Assembly: GCF_004364345.1 (NCBI RefSeq)
Contig: NZ_SOCA01000003.1
Span: forward strand, 124,001-188,000
Length of the DNA: 64,000 bases
Reading direction: 5' to 3'
From: Prosthecobacter fusiformis
GTDB taxonomy: Bacteria; Verrucomicrobiota; Verrucomicrobiia; Verrucomicrobiales; Verrucomicrobiaceae
Part shown: positions 10,201 to 17,478 of the stretch, piece after piece
Position numbering within the stretch: position 1 is the stretch's first letter
Layout: each line of letters opens with the position of its first letter
Translations under genes and position numbers: made by a program
Notes under the pieces: model-generated
What the model was told of the DNA's origin: nothing
Seen by the model: only the letters and a program-made list of their open reading frames with translations
Database searches by the model: none

Positions 10201-10546
10201 CCGCATTGGCGGTGGCCACGGCATCCATGGAGGCGGTGGCCCATGTGAGGAGGTTCTTTTTTTCGTCGGCGGAAAGCTGGGTTTCGTCTTCAGGTGGCAT
10301 TTCACCTTTGGCGATGACGTCCTTCACCTTTTCCCAGAGGGCGTATTCCTTTTCCACGGAGGGGTCCGTTTCCAGTCGCTCCAGATCCACTCCCCCTTTG
10401 GTCTTTTTGCCGTTGTGGCAGTCGTAGCAGGATTCGGCGAGCACCGGCTGTACAGATTTCCATTCGGGGGCCGCCTGGAGCGACGCCGCGAAAGACGTGA
10501 GGATGAAAAGACGAACGGAAGGGGGCATCCGGTGAAGCATGGGCAA
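7265..10546 (-). CDS. Exported DUF1587/DUF1592/DUF1588/DUF1585 cytochrome-c-type protein
   Basis: Large PVC-specific exported protein of 1093 residues. A signal peptide (SVRLFILTSFAASLQA) is followed by a haem-c site CYDCH at 40-44. DUF1587 (LRRLTNAEYDYTIRDL) and DUF1592 regions follow, then a second CxxCH in SCSGCHDRIDPLGFALEGFD (DUF1588) and a C-terminal DUF1585 segment ending HHFSRKLIGFALGR. Such proteins are thought to work with exported DUF1552/DUF1501 proteins in polymer degradation, but the reaction is unproven. Between SPNFLYKTEIG and ELASRLSYFLWSSQPD, which are usually close together, lies a low-complexity insert (about residues 680-755) built from two copies of a palindromic DNA repeat. 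ATG codons at 10546, 10540 and 10531 are all possible starts. Confidence 0.85.
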   Translation of the reverse strand: MPMLHRMPPSVRLFILTSFAASLQAAPEWKSVQPVLAESCYDCHNGKKTKGGVDLERLETDPSVEKEYALWEKVKDVIAKGEMPPEDETQLSADEKKNLLTWATASMDAVATANAGDPGAVTLRRLTNAEYDYTIRDLTGVNYGLAKEFQPDGGGGEGFANTGDTLFVNPAQLDKYLSAARKLADHATILPGTGVTFHPQRVGMRGNAQVKGQAQQALYVWYQKMSGPHLPTYDRELREADYMLACWKWKHKDLTGAASLEQLAKDANLSIAFLTNWWTMLNDTKTQSRFLDLTKVPWRNLPPPDSAKPKEVPAPVLASLQAIQKQRHSWNNPENPDKPGTGVQRRQQDADGLRTYGGNRVVTLGKSEFHVVVGDIGDGNGGDYVNFTGLTVRLKNGKNHEYAPFMRQRRDADKKLIKEIESGKPAPKDITADLLKKRIAESEKALSYFGKDPLGKNRIGENILAAKAPVIITLPLPEDSKEVFGSGRLDMQTPEVDLATVQWTLAVDTPPNPKDIIPGVLTVWKRNTDAHRRTMSDFSRMKAVFPDMLERRLEEVARNLYSEKPGPGVYYFSDEQLKPIIPETEKKRLEQMRLDWSFLVRDGLKKEQQIQYDDLMRQHLHRFASQAWRRPTTHAERTQLSKLYQAGLTKDLDRESAAREVVTLILVSPNFLYKTEIGTENTAATPPRSVVPASAGSGKAAAQTANLAPKTSTPAKTHGSAEIPPRSVVPASAGSEKASAQTPAEANTPKPSTTEVTLNAWELASRLSYFLWSSQPDWQLRKAATDGTLLKPEVLTAQVKRMLKDPKAEAMAKEFAGQWLEFKGFDKHAAVDDKKFPEFTPELRRDLDRETTLFFTSLIREDRPVQEIIGADYTFLNERLAKHYGVPDVKGEEFRKVNVKNHHRGGLLGQGSMLTKTSRSHRTSPVLRGNWLLQAVLGTPVPPPPADVPELKEHGPKPATVREMLEQHRASKSCSGCHDRIDPLGFALEGFDAIGRFREKDDAGLPLDTSGQVKGGAKFVGFEGLRDYLKTQEDQLTHHFSRKLIGFALGRQLLPTDKLLMQKIKTDLADNDGHFSAAVLAVVQSRQFTSKRL
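8322..8378. repeat. Palindromic repeat copy A inside the DUF1592 gene
   Basis: A 57-bp unit centred on the palindrome CCGGCTGAAGCCGG, ending in GGGACTACAGAGCGGGGAGGG. It matches 8436-8492 almost exactly, with a period of 114 bp (38 codons). It is translated on the minus strand as PPRSVVPASAGS. The palindromic core looks like an extragenic REP-type element, but here it is inside an open reading frame. Confidence 0.85.
8436..8492. repeat. Palindromic repeat copy B inside the DUF1592 gene
   Basis: Second copy of the 57-bp unit, differing from copy A only at a few positions near its left end (gaggccttttctg against gcggcttttcctg). The 114-bp spacing keeps the reading frame, so copy number change adds or removes whole blocks of linker residues. 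Confidence 0.85.
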
Positions 10547-10960
10547 GGCCAGAGTTTGGGGGGCAAAAAGGATACGCCGCCAGAAGGCGGGTTTATGATT
10601 TATGCCTTAGGATTTACGATTTGAAAGGATCGAAGCTGGGTTGTTGTTGGCGGATGTTGGGCGAAATTGGGGAATGGGGATGATTTTCAAATTTTCCCCA
10701 TCTGGGGATGACGGGAGCTAATGCATTGTAAATGAACGTATTGTGATGGGAAAATGATTCCCCATGAAATCCCCATTGTTCCCCAAACATCCCCATGGGG
10801 AAATGCATATCCCCATGGGCTGGAAACGATGGAAAGTGAAGCGCATGGCCAGGCCGGTAACGTCTGCGAGACGCCATGCCAGTGCAAGGAGGTGCGACCC
10901 CGAGTTGGGGTAAGTGGGGAATAAAGTTTGAGGCGCAGGACTGCGTCTTTACCTGCGGCC
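10547..10960. other. Intergenic region of 414 bp with a CCCCAT/ATGGGG-rich element
   Basis: No conserved gene is recognisable. The middle part (10689-10823) is rich in CCCCAT and ATGGGG words and is related to a second element upstream of apt (38375-38528). The part nearest the DUF1592 gene (10560-10630) is a nondescript leader. Confidence 0.6.
10689..10823 (-). repeat. Dispersed CCCCAT-rich element, copy 1
   Basis: The core 10689-10775, read on the minus strand, aligns without gaps to 38442-38528: 63 of 87 bases are identical by hand count. In one frame both copies read WGFHGE, then H, FI, NAL, IP and WGK at identical spacing, with synonymous changes such as TTT/TTC, ATT/ATC and TTA/TTG. 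Just upstream both have a hairpin-forming GGGGA...TCCCC around an ATG (here ATG at 10808, followed by CATTTCCCCAT). It lies 5' of and co-directional with the DUF1592 gene. It could be a structured RNA leader, a micropeptide gene (about 65 residues, 10808 to 10614) or a decayed repeat. Confidence 0.65.
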
Positions 10961-11761
10961 TTACTTCTTTGCGGGGGCAGCGGGGCCGGTGCCTTGTGGG
11001 TTTTTGGTGCCGGGGCGGTCGATCTTTTGGGCTCCGGCAGGTATGCTGGCCTGATCAAAGACGAGGGTAGGGGTTGGGCTGAGGGTTTTGATGCGCAGGT
11101 CCTTGATCTGGACGGTGTTGGCATTACCCCGATGAAGCTGGATGGCGAGGAGGCCTTCCAGGCTGCGGGCTTTTTCGTTGTGGTCGGTAAATTCGGAAGT
11201 GGTCTGTCCGTTGATCTGGTGGATGAGGTGGTTGCCACGGGCGATGATGGTGTACTCGTTCCACTTGGAGACATCCGCTTTGATGGGATCGTGCTCGGCG
11301 ACGAGCCAGCGGACACCGTCGGGACTCATGACGACATTTTTGCCGTTGAGGCCGAAGATGCCGCGACCTTTTTCCTCATAGGTCATGCCGGTGTGTTCAA
11401 TGGCGGGATGAATGTCGATTTGATACCCGGTGATGCCCCAGGGACCGGCCTCGGGGAGCGGACGGCTGCGATACTGGATGCCCGAGTTGTTATCGCCGAT
11501 GACGCGGACGGTGGCGCGCAGTTCGAAGTCTTTCACCTGACCGCCACGCCAGATGAGAAAGGTATTGTTCACCGGACTGTCCGGTCCCGTGCAGATGCCG
11601 GTGATGAGGCCGTCTTCCGCCTTCCAAAGTTTGGGGTCGCCGTCCCAGCCGCTGAGGTCCTGGCCATTGAAGAGCGGGGTGAAGCCGTCCGCGTCTTTGT
11701 CCTGGGCGAAGCCGGTGTGAAGGATGGTGAGGGAGGCGAGGAAGAGAAGGAGACGTTTCAT
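10961..11761 (-). CDS. Exported DUF1080 protein (3-keto-disaccharide hydrolase family)
   Basis: Secreted jelly-roll (LamG/concanavalin-like) protein of 266 residues. Signal peptide MKRLLLFLASLTILHTGFA is followed by the family's opening motif GFTPLFNGQDLSGWDG, then GLITG, an NSGIQYRSR strand, GYQIDIHPA and WNEYTIIARG. Members hydrolyse or bind 3-keto-glycosides and are abundant in Verrucomicrobiota and Planctomycetota. ATG 11761 is chosen because the signal peptide starts there; the open frame continues upstream to 11830 without family similarity. The C-terminus is Pro/Ala/Lys-rich. It faces the same direction as the DUF1592 gene but is separated from it by 414 bp. Confidence 0.87.
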   Translation of the reverse strand: MKRLLLFLASLTILHTGFAQDKDADGFTPLFNGQDLSGWDGDPKLWKAEDGLITGICTGPDSPVNNTFLIWRGGQVKDFELRATVRVIGDNNSGIQYRSRPLPEAGPWGITGYQIDIHPAIEHTGMTYEEKGRGIFGLNGKNVVMSPDGVRWLVAEHDPIKADVSKWNEYTIIARGNHLIHQINGQTTSEFTDHNEKARSLEGLLAIQLHRGNANTVQIKDLRIKTLSPTPTLVFDQASIPAGAQKIDRPGTKNPQGTGPAAPAKK

Positions 11762-11885
11762 GGTGGGTGCGGGAGATGTGAAACGGGGAGAACAGACCGA
11801 TCTCTTGCAGCGTTGCTTCATGGATTCCATGAAGGAAAGCCTGTTTTAAGTCCTGACATAACTTCAAGTTATGAACACAGAGCTC

Positions 11886-12218
11886 TTAAACAGCCCCCGG
11901 TTCTTCAATCAACCTTCTAGGCAAGTCTCGTGCTCCATGAATGATCCGCTCAATGCTCAAGACATCTGTCACCCTATAAAAAATAAGGTGGCGGTCAAAG
12001 GACCCATGGACCTGGCTGCTGCGGATGCCTTGCAACTCGCTGGATTTAAAATGTCTTATTAAACCCAAGTCTGGTTGCTCTGCTAAACGGTGAATTGTCC
12101 TGTCCACACTCTTTAAATACCGCTCTGCGACTTCGAGGTCAGCATGTTTGGCATACCACTCGTATTGAAGTGACATGTCCTGTTCCGCTCGCTGAGCAAT
12201 GACAACAGGCAGGCTCAT
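11886..12218 (-). CDS. parE: RelE/ParE-family toxin
   Basis: Toxin of a type II toxin-antitoxin module, 110 residues. The pattern is ParE-like: an N-terminal AEQDMSLQYEWY helix, then LAEQPDLGLIRHF, GIRSSQVHGSFDRHLIFYRV, and a C-terminal strand with IERIIHGARDLPRRL, which corresponds to the I.RI.H..RD motif of the family. ParE proteins poison DNA gyrase and RelE proteins cleave mRNA on the ribosome; the ending favours ParE. The start overlaps the antitoxin stop by 4 bp, giving coupled translation with the antitoxin first. Confidence 0.88.
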   Translation of the reverse strand: MSLPVVIAQRAEQDMSLQYEWYAKHADLEVAERYLKSVDRTIHRLAEQPDLGLIRHFKSSELQGIRSSQVHGSFDRHLIFYRVTDVLSIERIIHGARDLPRRLIEEPGAV

Positions 12219-12451
12219 GACAACACCTGTGCAGACTGACGGATGGAATCAAGTACTGCGGGGCCGTAAGGCCGATGTGGGGAGCGGACGCCTTCAAGCA
12301 AGGCGGACTCCAACGCTGGAGACTCGTCGAATTCCTGACGCTCTAGCACACGCAGAGCCGTTCTGACGACATCGCCTTCATCCGCATAGCGTCCGGCCTG
12401 AACCAAGTGTTGGACAAACTGGTCTAGTCCTGGGGGAAGGGTGATTTCCAT
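12215..12451 (-). CDS. parD: ParD-like ribbon-helix-helix antitoxin
   Basis: Antitoxin of 78 residues. The N-terminal strand MEITLPPGLDQFVQHLV followed by AGRYADEGDVVRTALRVLE is the ParD/CC2985-type ribbon-helix-helix DNA-binding fold; the C-terminal half (from about residue 40) should wrap the toxin. Such antitoxins repress their own operon. GGAG lies just upstream of the ATG. The pair sits between the DUF1080 gene and a divergent sugar-acid dehydratase. Confidence 0.87.
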   Translation of the reverse strand: MEITLPPGLDQFVQHLVQAGRYADEGDVVRTALRVLERQEFDESPALESALLEGVRSPHRPYGPAVLDSIRQSAQVLS

Positions 12452-12583
12452 ACTCCAATATGCCCTTATCTGGTCAAAATGAAAAACAGAAAAAGAAAGT
12501 GGGCTCAGGCGCTCTGAATCCTGGCAATTTTTTTTGGGCTGGGCATGATCGAGGGTTTAGTCTTTCGTTTCTTCTTTTTCCAT

Positions 12584-14356
12584 ATGAGCACCCCTTCGCA
12601 ATCGCATCACTCGGAGAGTGATGAATACTGTACCCGTAAGACTCCTGAAGAACTGCGCTCCTGGCGCTGGTATGGCCGCGATGAACTCCGTTCCTTTGGG
12701 CATCGCTCACGGGCAAAGCAATCGGGCTGGGGAGCGGAGGATTATGTGGGCAAGCCGGTGATCGGCATCCTCAATACTTGGTCGGAACAGAACTCCTGCC
12801 ACATGCACCTGAAGCTGACGGCGGATGCGGTGCGGCGGGGCATTTTACAGGCAGGCGGGCATCCGATGGAAATCCCCGTGCTGTCCGCAGGGGAGATGCT
12901 GACGAAACCGACGGCGATGTTTCACCGCAACCTGCTGGCGATGGAGGCGGAGGAGGTGCTGCGTGGCAATCCGCTGGATGGTGCGGTGCTGCTGGGCGGC
13001 TGTGACAAGTCCACTCCGGGCTTGCTGATGGGTGCTTTTAGCATGGACATCCCGGTGATCTACATGCCGTGCGGGCCGATGATCAAAGGCAACTGGCGGG
13101 GCGAGACGCTGGGGTCCGGTAGCGATGTGTGGAAATATTGGGATGAGAAACGCGCGGGAAATCTGAGCTGGGAACAGTGGTGCGAGATCGAGGACGGCAT
13201 CGCCCGCAGCCCGGGTCACTGCATGACGATGGGCACGGCCTCCACGATGACGGCGCTGGCGGAAACACTGGGGCTGGTGATTCCAGGAGCCTCGTCAGTT
13301 CCGGCAGTGGATGCGGCGCATGTGCGGCTGGCGGCAGTGGCGGGGCGGCAGATCGTGGAGAATGCGTGGAATGACCTGCGGCCTTCGAAGATTGTCACGG
13401 AGCGCTCATTTGAAAATGCGATCGCGGTGGACATGGCGCTGGGAGGCAGCACGAATGCGATCGTCCACCTGGTGGCGATGGCGGGCCGTCTGGGCATCAA
13501 GCTGCCTTTGGAAAAGTTTGACGAGATCAGCCGACGCATCCCGCTGCTGGCGAACATGCGTCCTGCGGGCAAGTACCTGATGGACGAGTTCTTTGTGGCA
13601 GGCGGTCTGCGGGCGCTGCTGAATGGCATGCGCGAGCTGCTGCATACGGAAGAGCTGACCATCACTGGCAAGACGCTGGGTGAGAATGTGGAGGGCTGCG
13701 AGATCTACCAGCCAGACGTGATCCGCACCCCGGCGGACCCGATCCAGCCGGATGGCGGCACTGCGATCCTGCGTGGCAATCTTTGCCCGGACGGTGCGGT
13801 GATCAAACATGCGGCGGCGACACCGGAACTGTGCCAGCACACGGGTCCTGCGCTGGTCTTTGACAGCTATCCGGACATGAAGGCCCAGATTGACAATATG
13901 GACCTGGATGTGACCAAAGACACCGTTTTGATCCTGCGCAATGCGGGGCCAGTGGGTGCACCGGGGATGCCGGAATGGGGGCAGCTACCGATCCCGAAGA
14001 AGCTGATCATGCAGGGCATCCGCGACATGGTGCGCCTGTCCGACTGCCGCATGAGCGGGACGAGCTATGGGGCCTGCGCCCTGCACATCGCCCCAGAGAG
14101 CGCAGTGGGCGGTCCACTGGCGCTGGTGAAAAATGGCGATCTCATCGAGCTGGATGTGCCTAACCGGAAGTTGCACCTGCACGTGAGTGATGAGGAGCTG
14201 GCGAAGCGTAAGGCCGAGTGGAAACCGGCGGCTCCGCGTTATCATCGCGGGTATGCGAAGCTGTTTGTGGATCATGTCACCCAAGCGAATGAAGGCGCGG
14301 ATTTTGACTTCCTGCAGCATCATCCGGAAGGTGTGCCGGAGCCGGAGATTTATTGA
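12584..14356 (+). CDS. IlvD/Edd-family sugar-acid dehydratase (L-arabinonate/xylonate type)
   Basis: Fe-S dehydratase of 590 residues that removes water from an aldonic acid to give a 2-keto-3-deoxy acid. Cluster ligands fit Cys 72 (NTWSEQNSCH), Cys 140 (GGCDKSTPGL) and Cys 213 (GHCMTMGTAST). The NTW opening, ELRSWRWYG start and C-terminal ISDARMSGT-like DCRMSGTSYG motif resemble L-arabinonate dehydratases more than dihydroxy-acid dehydratase IlvD of branched-chain synthesis. ATG 12584 precedes a REP-like repeat (12605-12633) that is translated as residues 8-17, so the N-terminal extension appears to be repeat-derived; no in-frame Met exists between the repeat and conserved sequence. No other pentose-pathway gene is adjacent. 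Confidence 0.82.
   Translation: MSTPSQSHHSESDEYCTRKTPEELRSWRWYGRDELRSFGHRSRAKQSGWGAEDYVGKPVIGILNTWSEQNSCHMHLKLTADAVRRGILQAGGHPMEIPVLSAGEMLTKPTAMFHRNLLAMEAEEVLRGNPLDGAVLLGGCDKSTPGLLMGAFSMDIPVIYMPCGPMIKGNWRGETLGSGSDVWKYWDEKRAGNLSWEQWCEIEDGIARSPGHCMTMGTASTMTALAETLGLVIPGASSVPAVDAAHVRLAAVAGRQIVENAWNDLRPSKIVTERSFENAIAVDMALGGSTNAIVHLVAMAGRLGIKLPLEKFDEISRRIPLLANMRPAGKYLMDEFFVAGGLRALLNGMRELLHTEELTITGKTLGENVEGCEIYQPDVIRTPADPIQPDGGTAILRGNLCPDGAVIKHAAATPELCQHTGPALVFDSYPDMKAQIDNMDLDVTKDTVLILRNAGPVGAPGMPEWGQLPIPKKLIMQGIRDMVRLSDCRMSGTSYGACALHIAPESAVGGPLALVKNGDLIELDVPNRKLHLHVSDEELAKRKAEWKPAAPRYHRGYAKLFVDHVTQANEGADFDFLQHHPEGVPEPEIY
12605..12633. repeat. REP-like hairpin, copy 1 (inside dehydratase 5' end)
   Basis: 29 bp with the hairpin ATCACTC-gga-GAGTGAT followed by an ACTGTAC end. 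It matches the reverse complement of 32300-32328 at 28 of 29 bases and 32401-32429 at 26 of 29. Two of the three differences from the latter are a matched A-T/T-A swap across the stem. Confidence 0.85.
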
Positions 14357-14421
14357 GATCAGAATGATGGAAGTGACAAACCCAGGGGTGACAGACCTGG
14401 GCAGAGGGTTATCGTGAAAGC

Positions 14422-15924
14422 ATGCCGAAAGTCCCCCCCGCTATCCTTTTGCTCGTCCTTGTCGTGATAGGGGCAGTAGTGGGACTATTTGTTTCAAATC
14501 AACCGGCCCAGTCCACTATCGAGGCAGGTAAGGTAGATATTCAGCCAGTCGTGAATGGGCTGCCCCTGACGGAACAGGAAGACCTGCCCGCACAGATTAC
14601 TTTGCTGGAAGGCCAGGTGGAGTACCTCCAGGGGCAGGTGAATGCGCTGCAGGAGGAGAATGCACTACTGATCCAGAAGCTGGGCACGCTGGGCATGAAG
14701 GGTATCCCGAAGATGGACCCAGCCACGGCCACGGATACAGAAGATGATCCGCCTGACTTCGTGGGCATGGGGATCGAGCTGATGAAATTTCGCCAGATCC
14801 AAGCCCTGCCAACACCGACGGTGGGGGCGACCCTGGCGGAGGTGGAGGCAGCCATCCTGACCTGGATGCGCAAGCAGCAGCCGGAGGATGAGGGGCCACG
14901 CTTTGCCCTGGCACTGACGGCACTGGGGTGGATCGATAAACCGGTGGACCCGCTTCCCGTGCGGGCTGCACTGTGGGCACGGCAGCTCGGTGGATGGTAT
15001 AACCAAGAGAGTGGTACGCTGCTGATCATGGAGGATAATCCTGAACCCGGAAAACCTGCGCCGGACCGGCCCCTGGCGATCACTTTTGGGCAACTCTTGC
15101 GGGAATACGGCAGCACACTTTTTCCTGAAGAACGTACCAGTCCGCTGACCACGGATGAAAGACTGGCGCGGGAATCCCTGCTGGCGGGGGATGCGGGACT
15201 GACACGATTTTTATACAGCCTGCAAAATCCTGACGCCGCCCCGAAGAGTGACCTGCCTGCGGAGGACCCAGACCATCCGCTGAACGAGGTGCAGGCACCC
15301 GCGTTCCTGCGTGAGCTGGCGATGTTTCCCTTCCGCCCAGGTTTTGAATTTGCGCAGACGCTGCACAGCGCGGGGAACTTTGCCCAGCTGAATGCGGCCT
15401 ATTCGCGTCCACCTCGGGACTGTGCAGAGATCATCGAGGCGGAGCGTTATCTAGACAATACGGCACTGCCACCCAGCCGCCCGGAGTTTCCGAATGTGAA
15501 GGTGGGTGAGAGTGAACCCTACTGGGACGACAGCCTGGGCCGGTTTGCCATCTTCAATGCGCTGCGCACTTACAACAGTGATGAGGAAGCGGGGCAGGCG
15601 GCGCGCGGGTGGCAGTCGGATCGTTTGTTAGCCTATGCGGCACCTGATCAGCCACGTGATCATGCGGCCTGGCAGACACAATGGCTGACGCCTGAGCACG
15701 CGACGGCGTTTTTCAAAGCCATGCGCAACTGCCTGCTCCAGCGCTATGATGTGGAGGCGAAAACGGATAGTGCTGATGTGGTAAGCCTAGAAGCAGGCGG
15801 GCGGTACATCCTGCTGCTGCGCAACCGCAACGGGCAGGGGGTGCTGCTGGTGGATGCAGCCACGGCCGAGTTCGCTCAGGGCTTGCGCTCGACGCTGGAC
15901 TCTGTATCCAAAGGCGCTCAATGA
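14422..15924 (+). CDS. Hypothetical membrane-anchored protein with coiled coil
   Basis: Not recognised. The 500-residue product begins with one membrane-spanning segment (AILLLVLVVIGAVVGLFV, about residues 6-23). A predicted coiled coil follows (ITLLEGQVEYLQGQVNALQEE, about 53-80), then a soluble region rich in Trp, Pro and acidic residues without a known motif. It is probably anchored in the inner membrane and faces the periplasm. Its TGA overlaps the ATG of the acylphosphatase gene (ATGA), so the two are co-translated. A GAAAG stretch just upstream of ATG 14422 may serve as ribosome-binding site. Confidence 0.7.
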   Translation: MPKVPPAILLLVLVVIGAVVGLFVSNQPAQSTIEAGKVDIQPVVNGLPLTEQEDLPAQITLLEGQVEYLQGQVNALQEENALLIQKLGTLGMKGIPKMDPATATDTEDDPPDFVGMGIELMKFRQIQALPTPTVGATLAEVEAAILTWMRKQQPEDEGPRFALALTALGWIDKPVDPLPVRAALWARQLGGWYNQESGTLLIMEDNPEPGKPAPDRPLAITFGQLLREYGSTLFPEERTSPLTTDERLARESLLAGDAGLTRFLYSLQNPDAAPKSDLPAEDPDHPLNEVQAPAFLRELAMFPFRPGFEFAQTLHSAGNFAQLNAAYSRPPRDCAEIIEAERYLDNTALPPSRPEFPNVKVGESEPYWDDSLGRFAIFNALRTYNSDEEAGQAARGWQSDRLLAYAAPDQPRDHAAWQTQWLTPEHATAFFKAMRNCLLQRYDVEAKTDSADVVSLEAGGRYILLLRNRNGQGVLLVDAATAEFAQGLRSTLDSVSKGAQ

Positions 15925-16196
15925 TCGCTAAACAAGTGCTCTATACTGGCCGTGTACAAGGGGTCGGCTTCCGATATTCCACCAAACAGATTGCCTCGGG
16001 TTACGAGGTAACGGGTTCGGTGAAGAATCTGCCGGATGGGCGTGTGCAGTTACAAGCGATGTCTTACGATGTGGAGGAACTGGATGCTTTTCTGGCGGCG
16101 ATTGACGAGAGCAATCTGGGATCTCTGATCAAAGAGCGGGAGGTCTCAGTGATCCCGGTTCTGGTGGGACAGCGGAGCTTTGTGATCGAGAAGTGA
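15921..16196 (+). CDS. acyP: Acylphosphatase
   Basis: Small cytoplasmic enzyme of 91 residues that hydrolyses acyl phosphates. The phosphate-binding loop GRVQGVGFR supplies the catalytic Arg (about residue 18), and SVKNLPDGRVQL supplies the catalytic Asn (about 36). Length and both motifs are canonical. It is translated directly after the upstream membrane protein through a 4-bp overlap and is convergent with the histidine kinase gene. Confidence 0.93.
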   Translation: MIAKQVLYTGRVQGVGFRYSTKQIASGYEVTGSVKNLPDGRVQLQAMSYDVEELDAFLAAIDESNLGSLIKEREVSVIPVLVGQRSFVIEK

Positions 16197-16207
16197 AGGG
16201 GACTTTT

Positions 16208-17413
16208 CTATTCTTGCGAAGTTTCCTCGATATCCAATGACGAAGGCCGGACCGCAGGCGGTGCCTCAATGAATTTCAGGGGTAGAAGCACCTCAAAACG
16301 GCTGCCTTCGCCCAAGGTGGATACAACTCGGAGCTCTCCGCGCAGAAGCTCAACCAGACGGCAAGAAATGGCCAGCCCCAGACCGACTCCACGGGCTTGT
16401 GAGGTGCTTTTGGCACGGTAGAACTCTGAAAAGATCTCCTTTTGATCTTCTTTGGAAATGCCTGAACCGGTGTCTGAGACAGACAGGCTCCAGCGGTCCT
16501 CCTCGATAGGATGAAAGGAGAGCCTGATTTCACCTTTGGCGGTGTATTTGATGGCATTGGAAAGGAGATTGATCACCACCTGCTCGATCTTCCTTTCATC
16601 CCCATGGACGGTCTCTAGTTCAGGGGCGCACTCAGCATGAAAAGTGAGACCTTTGGCCTCGGCCATGGGTCGATAAACAGCCTGCACATGCCTGAGCAAT
16701 CCGGCGGGCCTGAAAGCCGCTGGCCGCACCACCTGCTGGCCATTGACCAGGGCGGAAAGATCCAGAAGATCATCCAGCAATTCCCTCATGTGGCTGACGC
16801 TGCGGGAGAGCGTCACCTGCATTTCTTGAACGGGCTCAGAAGGCTCATCGTCGATTAATTCGGCAGCCAGGCTGAGGCCGTTCAGCAGGTTGCGCAGCTC
16901 ATGCGACATATTGTGAAGCAGGCGGGCTCTGGAGGCGCTGGCGTGAACCAGATTCCGCTGCTGTTCATGGATGAACTGCTGGGTAGAGCTCCAGCCCAGT
17001 TCATCGAGCAACTCATGAATACGCTCTGTCATCAGCAGCCGTACCTCGGGCGAGAGCGGGCCATGCTGCTCTTCAATGTGGAAGATATGACGGATCATCA
17101 CCGTGCGGAAGAGGGTGAGCTCCCGGACAACTTCTTCCAGCTTATAACCTTGCTCCCAGCGGTAGCTGCCATGCTTGCGGGCATCTTCAGTAATGACCTC
17201 TGTATTGTCTCCGCTTTCACAGCGGAGAAGCTCTGCCACGGAATCCAGAAGCTGGGGAAGATGGTCTTCCAGGCCGGATCTGGAAATGTATTCAGATGCC
17301 TGGATGCTATGGTCTTCATGCACGGCCTGGATCCAGTCGTTCATGATGGCCTTCTTCGAATGCGATAAGGTCTGCGAGAGCTTTAGAAGGAGGGCACGGT
17401 CAGCTTGAGTCAC
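16208..17413 (-). CDS. Orphan sensor histidine kinase
   Basis: Soluble histidine kinase of 401 residues; no membrane segment is visible. The N-terminal 140 residues are a helical region resembling the RsbR/RsbD N-terminal sensor family (WIQAVHEDHSIQ, YRWEQGYKLEEVVRELTLFR). The dimerisation helix holds the phospho-acceptor His in HNMSHELRNLLNGLSL (about residue 170). The ATPase domain shows the N box NLLSNAIKYT, G1 DTGSGI and G2 GVGLGLAI. Translation appears to begin at GTG 17413. No response regulator is adjacent, so its partner lies elsewhere. Confidence 0.88.
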   Translation of the reverse strand: MTQADRALLLKLSQTLSHSKKAIMNDWIQAVHEDHSIQASEYISRSGLEDHLPQLLDSVAELLRCESGDNTEVITEDARKHGSYRWEQGYKLEEVVRELTLFRTVMIRHIFHIEEQHGPLSPEVRLLMTERIHELLDELGWSSTQQFIHEQQRNLVHASASRARLLHNMSHELRNLLNGLSLAAELIDDEPSEPVQEMQVTLSRSVSHMRELLDDLLDLSALVNGQQVVRPAAFRPAGLLRHVQAVYRPMAEAKGLTFHAECAPELETVHGDERKIEQVVINLLSNAIKYTAKGEIRLSFHPIEEDRWSLSVSDTGSGISKEDQKEIFSEFYRAKSTSQARGVGLGLAISCRLVELLRGELRVVSTLGEGSRFEVLLPLKFIEAPPAVRPSSLDIEETSQE

Positions 17414-17478
17414 GATAGCATAGTCGCACGCCCTCGCCCAACTACTAGCAAGATCGTCTTATCGTGCCGAATGCATCC

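Noticed and set aside
12452-12583. Promoter for the parDE operon
   Set aside because: A TTGACC-like box is present on the minus strand but no -10 at 16-18 bp spacing could be defended.
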